Origin: Paroedura picta
Lineage: Eukaryota > Chordata > Lepidosauria > Squamata > Gekkonidae
Assembly (NCBI RefSeq): GCF_049243985.1
Contig: NC_135371.1
Span: 4,241,501-4,305,500 of the forward strand
Direction: 5' to 3'
Length of the DNA: 64,000 bases
A program made the translations under genes and the position numbers. Below, one piece after another: positions 1 to 10,310 of the stretch (position 1 is its first letter; every line of letters starts with the position of its first letter). Below the pieces are notes generated by a model, which ran no database searches, had not been told where the DNA came from, and was given only the letters and a program-made list of their open reading frames with translations.

Positions 1-85
1 TCTGCATGATTACACCACTGCTGGGGTTTGTCTAAGCCTGAAGAATGTTTCAGGGGTTTCTCAGTGGTAAAAAAGTTGAGAAAGG
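1..85 (+). mobile_element. 3' end of a hAT-like non-autonomous DNA transposon
   Basis: The stretch ending in TTGAGAAAGGCT resembles the right ends of similar sequences at 21.33-21.52 and 50.65-51.05 kb (a decayed 'ggggtttctc-agtggt-aaaa' block followed by a gttgaga-aaggct terminus). The left part lies outside the window. The family is inferred from the terminal resemblance only. Confidence 0.35.
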
Positions 86-194
86 CTATCGTAAAGCCTT
101 AAAGTTTAAAAACCAACCCTTGAAACCTGACTTAATCAGCAGCCAGTGCAGCCAACCCAGGATCTGGGGGAAGTATTCAGTTGTTAAGGATTAT

Positions 195-295
195 TATTAT
201 TATATTTATATTTATACCCCGCCTCGCCCCGAAGGCTCGAGGCGGCTTACATAACCCATAAAATGACAATAAAATCTGATAATTTACAGTAATGG
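195..295 (-). repeat. AT-rich LINE/SINE tail-type repeat fragment
   Basis: TTATTATT-rich sequence followed by 'ataccccgcctcgccccgaag' and 'ggcttacataac'. Related fragments occur near 22.16-22.31, 46.40-46.50 and 58.73-58.79 kb. It is an interspersed repeat tail; the family is not assigned. From about 300 to 680 I see no gene and no clear repeat. Confidence 0.4.
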
Positions 296-681
296 CAACA
301 GTGATGGCGTAATCTACTCATTTGCTCTCCGCATCCTCAACTACAGGAGGGGGGTGACGCTCTCTACCGCCAGTTTGTGAGGGGGGGGCTGATCTTCTTT
401 CCGCCCGGCCTCAGCTATAAGCCTGGATGGTGACAACCCAGCCTGGACAAACTGGCCTAGGGGGTGCGTAAAGATGTTGAGAACTATCTGGGTAGGATTG
501 GGCCCTGAGGGATCCCACACTGGCGTTCACAGCAGTGAGACAGTTCTCCTCGGTAGCAACCCGCAGCCCCCGATTGTGGAGGAAGGAGGTAAGCCATTGC
601 AAGGCTGATCCCCATATCACCATGTCGGTGAGGCAGTGAGCTAGCAGCTTGTGAGCTGTGGCTCTTTGAATCCCTTTAGAG

Positions 682-813
682 CAGGGATAGTCAAACGGCG
701 GCCCTCCAGATGTCCATGGACTACAGTTCCCATGAGCCCCTGCCAGTGCTAGCAGGGGCTCACGGGAATTGTAGTCCATGGACATCTGGAGGGCCGCAAT
801 TTGACTACCACTG
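682..813. mobile_element. Palindromic hAT MITE, 8-bp target duplication
   Basis: Near-perfect inverted repeat that starts CAGGGATAGTCAAAC and ends GTTTGACTACC-type sequence. It is flanked on both sides by the 8-bp direct repeat CTTTAGAG (674-681 and 814-821), the target-site size of hAT transposons. There is no transposase, so the element is non-autonomous. It belongs to the 'caaactgcggccctcc' subfamily. Confidence 0.85.
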
Positions 814-821
814 CTTTAGAG

Positions 822-1040
822 GCTGCTAGTTTGGTGTAGAGGTTAAGAGTGCGGACTTCTAATCTTGCAAGCCAGGTTTGATTCTGCATTCCCCCATATG
901 CAGCCAGCTGGGTGACCTTGAGCTCAACACAGCACTGATTAAGCTGTTCTGATAAACTGTTCTGACTAAGCAGTGATATCAGGGCTCTCTCAGCCTTACC
1001 CACCTCACAGGGTGTCTGTTGTGGTCTTCTTCTTCTTCGG
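822..1040 (+). mobile_element. tRNA-derived SINE (family A), 3' truncated
   Basis: The head 'tttggtgtagaggttaagag' followed by 'ggtttgattctgc' matches tRNA-like A and B boxes. The body ('cagccagctgggtgaccttg', 'cacctcacagggtgtctgttg') recurs at 15.6, 21.0, 31.4, 60.5 and 61.7 kb. A TTC-repeat tail is present. It abuts intron sequence that in paralogues lies directly after the KRAB-A exon, so it occupies the place of the lost KRAB-A exon of U1. Confidence 0.8.
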
Positions 1041-1044
1041 GAAA

Positions 1045-1466
1045 GGAGGGAGGGACTGCTCCTTTTTCATATCACACTTGAATCAAACGTACACAGGCGG
1101 GTTTTGAGGCACATCCAGGTATACTCAGCCCACCTGGGGGCCTCCAGGAAATCATGTGGCAGCAAAAGCAGAGTTCAGCATAGCTGGGTGAGTAACCCAG
1201 GCCTTCTGTCTGGCTCAGGCGTAACCTGAAGCCAGGGTTGGGACCATCGTCTAAGGCAGAGAGGGTGTCATGGCCTGAGGCCAAGGCAAGGCTGAGAGGC
1301 CATGAAAAAGCCCCTGAAAGGGGCCAAATCCTAATTTCTCACTTGCCAACTTTTCTAACTTGTCCTTCCCCCCTTACCAAACTACCATCATCCATTCTAA
1401 CAATGATCTGAAATGGATGTTTTCCCCTTATGCTGTCTGGGATTGTTGGCTTTGATCCTGACCATG
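1045..1466 (+). other. U1 intron remnant (intron that normally follows KRAB-A)
   Basis: The sequence aligns by eye to the introns after KRAB-A in U8 (51.47-51.84 kb), U9 (61.0-61.4 kb) and U7 (40.75-41.1 kb): 'tactcagcccacctgggggcc', then 'ttgggaccatc' and 'cagatcctaatttctca'-like blocks. The KRAB-A exon expected just upstream is absent in the window, so U1 probably lost it or has it rearranged off the left edge. Confidence 0.6.
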
Positions 1467-1474
1467 TTTCTGTT

Positions 1475-1619
1475 CAGGGATAGTCAAACTGTGGCCCTCC
1501 AGATGTCCATGGACTACAATTCCCATGAGCCCCTGCCAGCAAAGGTGGCCCTCCAGATGTCCACGGACTACAATTCCCATGAGCCCCTGCCAGCAAATGC
1601 CGTAGTTTGACTACCCCTG
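1475..1619. mobile_element. hAT MITE variant with internal direct repeat
   Basis: Same terminal sequence as the palindromic MITEs (CAGGGATAGTCAAAC ... TAGTTTGACTACCCCTG), flanked by the 8-bp duplication TTTCTGTT (1467-1474, 1620-1627). The inside is not a foldback: the 'ggccctccagatgtcca' to 'gcccctgccagc' block appears twice in the same direction. Confidence 0.8.
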
Positions 1620-1703
1620 TTTCTGTTGTTCTGGAATAATTTTTCGTCTTCGCCGAATTTCTTTCCTTCCCAAACTAAGAATAAATCTCTTTCTCTTCTG
1701 AAG

Positions 1704-1826
1704 AAGCCAGTAATGAGAGAGAGACGACAGAGGAGCCAGACAGAGGCCTTGTGTCCAGAGGAGGGCTGGAGAGTTTCTCAAGACGATCTCCAGAGAGGGT
1801 TTCCTTCCCAAGTGATCCAGCTGAGA
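1704..1826 (+). CDS. U1 KRAB-B-position exon of KRAB zinc-finger gene
   Basis: A 123-nt exon after acceptor ctgaag, ending at donor GAGA|gtaggt. It enters and leaves in phase 1. It encodes about 41 residues starting EASNERETTEEPDRG and ending SFPSDPAE. The same exon is found at 15440-15562 (-) and 51937-52059 (+), also 123 nt, so the splice sites are conserved. It lies where KRAB-B exons lie in KRAB zinc-finger genes, but the residues are acidic, Ser-rich and not obviously KRAB-B-like; it may be a lineage-specific linker. No stop interrupts it. Confidence 0.75.
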
Positions 1827-2029
1827 GTAGGTATCCTTCATGGTTCTGTCCAGGAAACAGGCAAGAAAGAGCCATGGAAGATTTTCTCTTAACTTCCTCG
1901 CAACCCCTTGGTTTGGTAGACTTTGGTGTACAAGAAAATGAAGCTACTGAAACATTGTGAATGGCAATTCAGGTGCATATCAGACAGGCTTGCATGGGAG
2001 GTAACGGTTCACTGTCTTTATTCCAGCAG

Positions 2030-3228
2030 GGGATCAACGGCAGAATGAGGAGGAAGAGGAACTGCATCTTCTATCACCAAGTGAAATCAAGACTGAAGAC
2101 ATGAGTGGAAATATCAGGAATCAAGATGGACCTAAGAGGAAGCAAGGAAGCCCCAAGGTCGAGAAGAGGAATAATATCCTTCCTTGTCATGGGGTGGGAT
2201 TACGTGAAGTCCTTCTCATGATGGAGAAAACATACAAGTGCTCCGAGTGTGGAAGGAGCTTCAAGGGGCAAGCAGACCTGCGTAGACATCAAGGAATCCA
2301 CACGGGGGAGAAACCTTTTGAATGCTCAGAATGTGGTAAGAGATTCAGTCGAAATAGCAATCTTCTAATGCATCAAAGAACCCACACCGGTGAGAAACCT
2401 TTTGAATGCCCAGAGTGTGGAAGGAAATTCTGTCGAAGTGACAGTCTTAAAATGCACCAAAGTACCCACCTGGAGGAGAAACCTTTTGAATGCTCAGTGT
2501 GTGGGAAGAAATTCAGTCACAATAATCACCTTCATAGCCATCAAAGGATCCATACCAGTGAAAAAGCCTTTGAATGCTTAGAGTGCGGGAAAAAATTTAG
2601 TCACCGGAGTGATCTTTATAAGCATCAAAGAATCCACACAGGGGAGAAACCCTTTGAGTGCTCAGACTGCGGGAAAAGATTCAGTGATAGAAGTGATCTT
2701 CGTAAGCATCAAAGGATCCACACAGGGGAGAGGCCCTTTGAATGCTCAGAGTGTGGGAAAAAATTCAGTCATAGTAGTCACCTTCATAGCCATCAAAGAA
2801 TCCACACAGGGGAGAAACCCTTTGAATGCTTAGATTGCAGAAAAAAATTCAGTCACAGAAGTGATCTTCGTAAGCATCAAAGAATTCACACAGGGGAGAG
2901 GCCCTTTGAATGCTCAGATTGTGGGAAGAAATTCAATCACAGTGGTGCTCTTCATAACCATCAAAGAATCCACACAGGGGAGAAACCTTTTGTATGTTCA
3001 GAATGTGGAGACACCTTCAACCGGAGTAGCAGTCTTCATTCGCATCAAAGAGTTCATACCATTCGAATCCTCAGAGTTTTATCTCCTGATGGACAGTCAT
3101 CCATTGATACCTCTGGATTCTTTGGCCAGGTGTCTGGAGGCTGTGGTGGGATGGCTCAAGCAGAATCAGCTGAGGTTGAATCCAGCCCAGATGGAAATCC
3201 TGTGGCTGAGTTGATGGGCCCCACATGA
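2030..3228 (+). CDS. U1 C2H2 zinc-finger exon, 10 fingers, LINE-derived C-terminus
   Basis: Terminal exon of a KRAB-type zinc-finger transcription factor, presumably nuclear. The acceptor TTCCAGCAG at 2021-2029 continues the phase of the 123-nt exon. A short acidic N-terminal part ([20 protein letters not shown]) is followed by ten C2H2 fingers from about 2233 to 3054 joined by HTGEKPFEC linkers; all Cys and His ligands are present. Finger helices repeat in blocks: fingers 4-5 ([14 protein letters not shown]) resemble 7-8 ([14 protein letters not shown]), which points to internal three-finger duplication. After finger 10 the frame runs into an inserted L2 LINE and ends about 50 residues later. 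The original last finger lies beyond the LINE (3621-3763). First in-frame ATG in the exon is 2101. Target DNA cannot be told from sequence alone. Confidence 0.85.
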
Positions 3229-3620
3229 GTCAGTGCTTATCCTGGTTCCTGATGGATTCCAACGAATAACTCTGGAGACCGTCAGGAGCCTGTGATTCTG
3301 GACACCTCTTTAGATGGATGCCCAGGTCACAAATGTTGTGTGCTGGGCATTCTACCATCTTTGCTAGGCATGGCAACTGTCTGGCACCTAGCCACAATGA
3401 TCTAAGCAACAGTCACTTCCAGGCTAGTTTTCTGTAACTCACTCTGCGGGGCTACCCTTGAGGCTGCTCCAGAAACTTCAGCTGGTCCAAAATGCAGCAG
3501 CTCAGGTTCTAACTAGGGCCCCGTGGTAAGCGCATATCCAACCCATGCTGTCCCAGCAGCGTTGGCTCCAGATTGGAGACCGGATCAGATTCAAGGTTTT
3601 GGTTATAGTCTTTGAAAACC
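3077..3620 (+). mobile_element. L2-type LINE fragment inserted in the U1 finger exon
   Basis: Translation gives [20 protein letters not shown], the L2 reverse transcriptase segment after the catalytic core, then decayed 'LVFCNSL' and 'LAPDWRPDQIQGFGYSL'-like blocks. Finger-coding sequence flanks it on both sides as a 23-nt imperfect direct repeat (3054-3076 and 3621-3643), the likely target duplication. The same junction is present in U3 at about 21690. Confidence 0.75.
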
Positions 3621-3763
3621 TCATACCTTTTGAATGCTCAGAGTGTGGAAAGAGCTTCACTCACAGATTCCATCTTCAAGAACATCAAATGATTGCTGTG
3701 GGAATGCCCAAAGAGTTCCTAACGAACTCTGTTCAGGATGCATTCTCCATTCCGAAACCATGA
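3621..3763 (+). pseudogene. Stranded terminal finger of U1
   Basis: Encodes [20 protein letters not shown] followed by a short tail and stop. It matches the last (decayed) finger of U2 (SFIHRFHPQRYQ). It is cut off from the main U1 array by the LINE and is unlikely to be translated as part of the protein. Confidence 0.7.
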
Positions 3764-4508
3764 AAGTTTTTCCTAGAAGTTAGCGTGATTCCTGCCTTTA
3801 CTGAGATAATGTTGCGAAGGGATCAGAGGTAAAAACATACAGATCCACAGTGGGTGGGATTGGTTAGGAACACAACCTTTCTACAAATTGGCAAAGCAAC
3901 ATAGGCTCTTAATTAGAAGCAAAATTCTCCCAACACCTCCCCCAGTTGAGTTGACTGATAATTTAAAAAACAGAAATCTCAAAATGCATCCTTTTTCTAA
4001 AGGCCTTACTGTATATATCATCTGCGAGGTTGCTAGTGTTTGTGTGTAATCTTGTTGGTGTAGGCTTCACACAGCATAGAGGGGCAGCACACAGGTGGTT
4101 CATTCCCTACTAGCAAAATCTTCCAAGACAGATTTATAAGAAACCTGTAAGCTGGTGTAAACCCTTTCTATGATGGCAGTTCATTGAAATCAAATTGCAG
4201 TGGTTGAAATGGAGCGTAAACCCAGTGGATGTACACAGAGAGGACATATAGGCTCTGTAGATATTTCTGACCAAGAGGTTAACTTATATCTCCATATTCT
4301 CCTCCCCTCCCGCTGTGGGCAGGCTGCCTGCCCATCAGGTATCAGATACAGGAGGACGTGGTAGGGGTTACGGTCATGCCAGCAGTTTGGTAAGGAGATA
4401 CCCAGCATTTCTCCTGGGTGGGGGAGCTGCTTTTGCATTCTAGAAAATGGGCCTAGGATCAAAGGGAAGGGCCTAGGATCAAATTGGGACAGGTGACTAC
4501 AAGAGCAG

Positions 4509-4566
<58 letters not shown>

Positions 4567-5000
4567 GGGGAACAGAGAAATATTCTAGGCAGACCCATGA
4601 TGAGGTCAATCAGTATTTCTTTTGATAACCACATTTGGATGACCAGCTCAACGCTGTTCCATTTAGAAAGTGTTTTGTGCCATGTATGGGATGCTCACAT
4701 TTATAGGTAGGAAAATCAAGACATGACTTGGTACTTTTTATAGTACTTGAGAACCAGAATGTGATGCAGACAGAACATGGGGGTGGCTGAAACGTCTATA
4801 CCTGGAGTCAGTCCAGTGTCAGAAGATGGGAGAAAGAATGTCTTTGGCTGATGGATCATAGTGTAAGAGGACCCTGCATCCACTAGGAAGGGAAAGAATG
4901 AGAATAAAGTCACAGCCAAGTCACTCAGCAGTGCCACATGGTCAACGGGCTCTGGGGAAAGCTGGACCTCAGGAGACTTTGGGGTGTTGAGAGGCCAGAC
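3764..5000. other. U1 3' flank, paralogous to U2 3' flank in inverted orientation
   Basis: No gene is seen. Blocks at 4190-4300 ('gcagtggttgaaatggagcg'), 4560-4690 ('gcagacccatgatgaggtca') and 4040-4080 match, as reverse complement, blocks near 11.9-12.0, 11.64-11.68 and 12.54-12.61 kb beside U2. This shows that U1 and U2 were copied together with more than 1 kb of 3' flank. Confidence 0.65.
4511..4560. repeat. (GT)n microsatellite
   Basis: An uninterrupted run of 25 GT units. Confidence 0.95.
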
Positions 5001-5762
5001 CACTATATATGCCTTTCCCTCTGTATTCCTTGCGTGTCTCATAACTGGGGTATAGATTCAAGTGGGTGGCAAATGTGTCAAGGGCAGGGGCATCCTGCCG
5101 TGACCAAAAATCAGTTATACCAAGAATTTAAAATCTTCTAACATAACAATGTTTGTGGTACCATCTAGAGACCAGAAAGGGAAATGACTGAGTTGCAAGT
5201 TATTACAACAGTCAAAACAGTGAAATCCCCAGGCCTCAACAGGGACATTGGTTTCCTATCTCAATCCATATGCTCACGTCATTCAGCTCTTACACCTACA
5301 TTTCTAATAATCCCTCAAATCAGCCATACATCCTCTTTGTTGTATTTTATTTCTCATTTGGAATAATAGATTTGAATAGTAGATTAATTAGTTTAGACTT
5401 TGGTAGAGAAATTTCTATCTGAACATCTATATCAGTATCTTTCATTTTCTACAATTGATGAAGACTCGGAAGGGGGTGGGAAGTCTTTATTTTTGTTATT
5501 AGATTGAATGTTTTGTTGGTTTAGGGGTGATGTGCTCTTTTTGAACAGTGTACTGTAGCTATTGTACTCTTTAATAGAATTAATGTATTCCTTAATAAAA
5601 ATTATATTTGGTTTAAAAAGAATGGTAGATCTCAGTGTAACACATTGAAGAGTAGAATGGAATGTAATTTGGAATGGTGGATTGTATTTATCTGGGGATG
5701 CAGTAAAGAATGAAAAGGAGCTTCCACCAGTATGTGTTTTGTGCCCAAGTGATAGCCCAAAC

Positions 5763-6330
5763 CGGTCTTCCTCAACTTTTTGACCACTGAGAAAGTGGCA
5801 TGATTGTGCAGAATATGGTTGGGAAGCATAGCTGTGTACACGCCTACCCAGGGCCCCTCCCCTTCCCACCTACCCCCCATCATTGGCCATTGGGGAGGGG
5901 AAGTTGATGATTGTATAAAGATAAAGGTATCCCCTGTGCAAGCACCGGGTCATGTCTGACCCTTGGGGTGACGCCCTCCAGCGTTTTCATGGCAGACTCA
6001 ATGCCAGTGCCTTCCCCAGTCATTACCATTTACCCCCCAGCAAGCAAGCTGGGGACTCCTTTTACCGACCTCGGAAGGATGGAAGACTGAGTCAACCTTG
6101 AGCCGGCTGCTGGGATCGAACTCCCAGCCTCATGGGCAGAGCTTTCAGACTGCATGTCTGCTGCCTTACCATTCTGCGCCACAAGAGGCTCTGATGATTG
6201 TATAAGATTGGATGAATGTTTGATGATTTTTTTTTAATTAAAATCTACTCAACTCCCACCCATTCAGGAAACCCTTCCAGGGCCATCGAGAAACCCCAGG
6301 GTTTCATGAAACCGTGGCTGAGAAAGCCTG
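5763..6330. mobile_element. hAT-like MITE split by a SINE
   Basis: The left end 'tcttcctcaactttttgac' and the right end 'gtggctgagaaagcctg' match elements at 23156-23457 and 46.2-46.6 kb. The flanks GCCCAAAC (5755-5762) and GCCCAGAC (6331-6338) form an 8-bp duplication with one mismatch. A family B SINE sits inside at 5919-6191. Confidence 0.65.
5919..6191 (-). mobile_element. tRNA-derived SINE (family B)
   Basis: The reverse complement begins with 'gagcctcttgtggcgcaga' and a tRNA-like head, and ends 'gtgcttgcacaggggatacc'. It is flanked by the perfect 14-bp direct repeat TGATGATTGTATAA (5905-5918, 6192-6205). The second family B copy is at 57947-58228. Confidence 0.85.
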
Positions 6331-6338
6331 GCCCAGAC

Positions 6339-8200
6339 AGACCACAAACCCGTAGAAACTATCTTTGCCAAGCAACGCTTCAGCATGCCTTCAAGAGATG
6401 CAGTTACAGCTCCCAAAATATGACATCCAGCTTGTTTACACTAAGAGCAAAGACATGCTGGAGACAGACAATCTCTCCAGAGTCGCTACAGTCCCCCGCC
6501 CTCTACACTTGATCCCGCTTATAAGGTCAAAGTAAATTACAGTTTGGTGGACACAGAACCACCTGGTGATTCCCAGCTAAAGGACCACGTAAGGATGAAC
6601 CGTGAATTACAGGTTCTCAGGGCCCTGGATCTTCACAGATGGCCAGGTCAGTGAGAGCAAGTTAAGCCAGATCTTCAGTCTTATCGGCCTCTTGGGGATC
6701 AAATCAGGATTGAAAATGACTTGTGATTGGCCCTAAGATATTCCCTTGCATCACCCCCTCCCCCATCAAGGTATGCAGAGCTCAACGATGCATTGGCCTA
6801 ACATGAATACACACATGGAGCAGTGGGCTGAACATTGTCCACAGTATCGGGGATGCAGCCTATCAACTGCAGGGAGCAGTCGATCTCCCAGGAGATCCCA
6901 GATCTGTCCTGGTTGAAGTTGGGCAAAGGCATTTTTTGCCTCTATAGTTAGTCCTACACTGAGGTTCTGCTGCTACCTGACAAGACCGCTGAGACGGTTG
7001 GGGCCAAGAGGAAAGCACCCTTTGCCCCTCGTGGTATTTCTAAAGAGCTCACTTGTTACCGTGTCCCATTTCCGAGTTTGGTGATGAAACCATTTTCATC
7101 TGAATGGGTCCTCTCCCTTCCACCCCTGGAAAAAAGGGAGAGCGTGCAGATGCAGACACCTGGATGGGTACCAGTATGGATTACAGGCAAGAGGTCTCGG
7201 TTGGGTTAGCAGATGAGGCGAACCCTGAGGATGAGAGAAGTTCTAGAAGCCTCTCAGTGAACGTTTTTGTAATAGGCGGGTTTTACTAACCCCACCAACT
7301 TAAAGCAGGGGGATGAGATACGTTTATTGTGTATGTGGATATTTGTAATGGAACAGGTTGTTCCTCCCCTAATATCCATGTGATTTAGGCCAGCCCTATT
7401 GATGACCCAGGGCCTCTTAGGGTTGCTTGCCTAGTGTGCAGTGCAGTGCCCAAATAGAAGGATCACTAGGCTGGAAAACCTTGAATGGTTTTTATTCAAT
7501 GGCAGAAGAACAGAAATACAAATTGACACAGGTGGGATGGATCCCCCAAAAGTACCTGCGTGCAGAACAATACAATTACATGAGTTTAAATACCTTCTCA
7601 TTGGAAGTGGGGAGAGGTGATGCCCTTACGGGTCAAGCCAATGACCTGGCATCTCTACCCTCCTTGGTCATCCCAGGGGACCACCCTGCAGCCACTGAGC
7701 CAGCCCCCAAAAAGTTGCTGCCAGATTTCTGAAAAACTGCTTCCATGCCTCCCCCCACAGCCACAGCCCAGCCGCCAATGGCTTACATCAACAATAGCCA
7801 TTTCTTCCTTTAGCCTTGAGGTTAGGTCAGTTTGACATACCAGAACATCAACACTGGCCATAGGGATCCCCCTCCCGCAAGCTTATCATAAACTGCATTC
7901 CAAAAGACAGCCAAGTATCTACTCTCCAGTGAACTAGGCCTTCTGATTTAAAAAAAAGAACCCTGGAAGCCAAAATCTTATCCAGTTTCTAGCAACTGAG
8001 CAAAGGTTAGAGAAATGTGTCACCCCTCACTCCATCACAATGGGTAAGAGTTTCCGGTTTGTTTGCTCCCCAGAGAATGGGGGACGTTTTGCCTAGCGAT
8101 GCCTTCAGCTCCATCCAGCTGAGAACTCCACCCAGTATCCCAGAGGAAAGGCAAGAGCCTGCCTTGGGCCAAGAGTCAGCTTCTCCCACTGCCCGAGTCA
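6339..8200. other. Intergenic, no gene recognised
   Basis: No finger, SCAN or KRAB sequence and no long credible reading frame. The segment around 7290-7900 (T-rich start, then 'ggtttttattcaatggcag') may be an old insertion but I cannot assign it to a family. Confidence 0.4.
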
Positions 8201-8699
8201 GCCCTGCAGTCTCTGCCTGTTAAGTCCATGGGCTTCCCCACTGCCCCACACCCTACCAACATCTCTGCTGCCTTCTCATTTTGTAGGGATGCCAACCAGG
8301 TGTGGTCTGGGGATCCCCTGGAATTAGGGCTCACCTCCAGGCGACGGAGATCAGCTCCCCTGGAGAAAGGGCTGTTTGAGAGGGGGGATGTTCCCTCCCC
8401 AGCTGGGCTTTCCCCCCCTCCCTCAGAGGGACCTCCCACCTGCCCAGCAGCTAGGGGGGTCTCGAGGGACTCCTGCTCCCACAGTCTGAATCTGGCCACC
8501 CTGGGGATGCAGCCCACGGATGGGGGGGGGCCTTCCGGAGTCTCTTTTGGGGACTAAGAAAGACCCCTCCCCTCCCCTGGGGGAGGCAAAGGCCCTTCTG
8601 CATCTCACCCCCTTTGAAAAACATAGGGTCTCTGTGGGGGGAGAGCTGGAGGGTGGCTCCTTGGAAGCTCCGTCTGGGAAGGGTGAGGAGAGGAGCCCT

Positions 8700-8814
8700 C
8701 TTCCCTCCCCTGCAGCCTCCACTCTTGAGTAGCGGGAAAAGGACAGGGAAGCCTTCAGAGGTGCAACAGGCGGGGAAAGCCCTGCAGCCGGATCCCAGGA
8801 AGGTTACCTGGAAA
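8700..8814 (+). promoter_or_regulatory. Orphan decayed exon 1 / promoter copy
   Basis: 'cactcttgagtagcgggaa' and 'ctgcagccggatcccagg' followed by the splice donor GGAAA|GTAAGT match exon 1 copies at 39.15-39.25 and 57.51-57.60 kb. The downstream intron block 'gggccttgctggggcagaaa' (8980) is also shared with 39.73 and 47.1 kb. CpG content is largely lost and no plus-strand gene follows, so this is probably a relic. Confidence 0.5.
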
Positions 8815-9641
8815 GTAAGTCATGGGGGCGGCAGTGGACCAGGCTAGAAAACCTGGAAAGGGAGGGATTCTGGGGTCCCGTATGGCCCTTGCAATTGGCT
8901 GCTTGCTTTTAAGTCCTTCAAAATGCTTTGCTTTATCAAGATGCCTTCTTTATGTCCGGTTAGCGGATCTGGTGGGCCTTGCTGGGGCAGAAAGGGGGGA
9001 TCTGGATTTTGCAAACAAAAATAGATAAAAATCTATTTAAAAAATCTCAGCCACAGGCGCTGTAGGGAGACCCAGCAAGGCGGCCCAGGTGTGAATTTAG
9101 GGAAGGAATAGTGTATGCTGATTGGCTGCCCCACAAGCCACACATGGACCTCTGCCCCCCCCCCCGCCATTTCCCTAGGAGTTTACTACCCCCCCTCCAC
9201 TCCCCTGGGGAAAGTGAATGCTCCTCTTCCCCCTACCCCTCCACACACACACACACAAATGAAAGATTGATCTACATGGATTCTCTAATTTTTTTTAACT
9301 CCCTCAAATGTGGTGCCAAATCAGATCAGATCCATCGCCATGGCCTGAGCCCTAAAAAAAACACGGATCCAGTTCTTTGTGGGACAAAAATTACAAAACA
9401 TGGATCCAAGGGAAGCTCTTCCTTGTTAATTTGTATGATTTAAATTGATAGACCGGAGAGAAGATACTTGAGAAAAGCTAGACCCCCCCTCTTTATCTCC
9501 ATTCCTTTCTCCAGCCCTCTTTCTCTTTTCCTTCCTTCTTGCCTTCCTTCCTGCTTTCCACAGGCTTCCATGCTACCCAAATCTATCTCTCCCTCCCTCC
9601 CTCCTCCATGGCCAGAAAGATTTTTTTGGGGGGAGGGGGTG

Positions 9642-10310
9642 TTGCCAGCTCTGGGTTGGAAAATATCTGGAGGCTTTGTGGATGGAAGTGGGCAAGGGTT
9701 TTGGCTGGGCAGGGACCTCGCTGGAGTCTGCTCCTCTGGAGTTCCCCCTTCAGAGCAGCCAATTTTGTCACCTGAGGGTCCCCAGGCCTCTTCTGGCTGC
9801 TGGCACCTGCAATTCTATGCCATGCAGTCTTTCTCTGGGATGACTGCCTTTTGCAGGTGTGAGCTGTTGTAATTCCGTTAGATATCCACATCTCACCTGT
9901 AGTCCCCTCTCCAAAGCAGCCATGTTCTCCAGGAGGACTCATCTCTGTGGTCTAGAGAAGAGCTAGGGTTCCAGAGGATCCCCAAGTCCCACCTGCAGAG
10001 TGGCATGCCTGAACTTCAGCGGGGTCTGAGGCCACTGAGTCCCCCCTCCCCAGCTGCCCTTTTTGCCAGGGGAGCTGATCTGCATAGTCTGCCCATGAAC
10101 TCTAATTCCTGGAGATCTCCTGGTCCCACCTGGAGGTTAGCGACCCCTGGAGTGGGAATATTCCTGGAGGTTTGGAGGTGGGGCCTCAAGATGGTGCAAT
10201 GCCTCCCAGTCTCCCCTCCACAGCAGCCCCTTTCCCCTGCAGAGCTGATCCTTATACACTGCAGATTCCCAGCTCTTGAGATTGCAGTCCGCCATTCTTT
10301 AAGCACTGCA
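9642..10310. repeat. Diverged interspersed repeats
   Basis: Repeated 'ggttggaaaatatctggagg', 'tcctggagatctcctggtc' and 'ggaggttagcgacccctg' blocks, typical of an old non-autonomous repeat present in two or three copies. A short related piece is near 23.77 kb. The family is not identified. From 10.3 to 11.4 kb I see no gene. Confidence 0.4.

Noticed and set aside
821-900. tRNA gene
   Set aside because: The A and B boxes belong to a SINE head: the fold is degraded and the same sequence recurs with SINE body and tail at six or more places.
2101-3228. CRISPR-like array because of regular 84-nt spacing in the finger exons
   Set aside because: The regular units encode C2H2 fingers with conserved linkers in an open frame; the DNA is vertebrate.
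4190-4710. Frames with HTHTHTH or VCVCVCV runs
   Set aside because: Translation of the (GT)n microsatellite.
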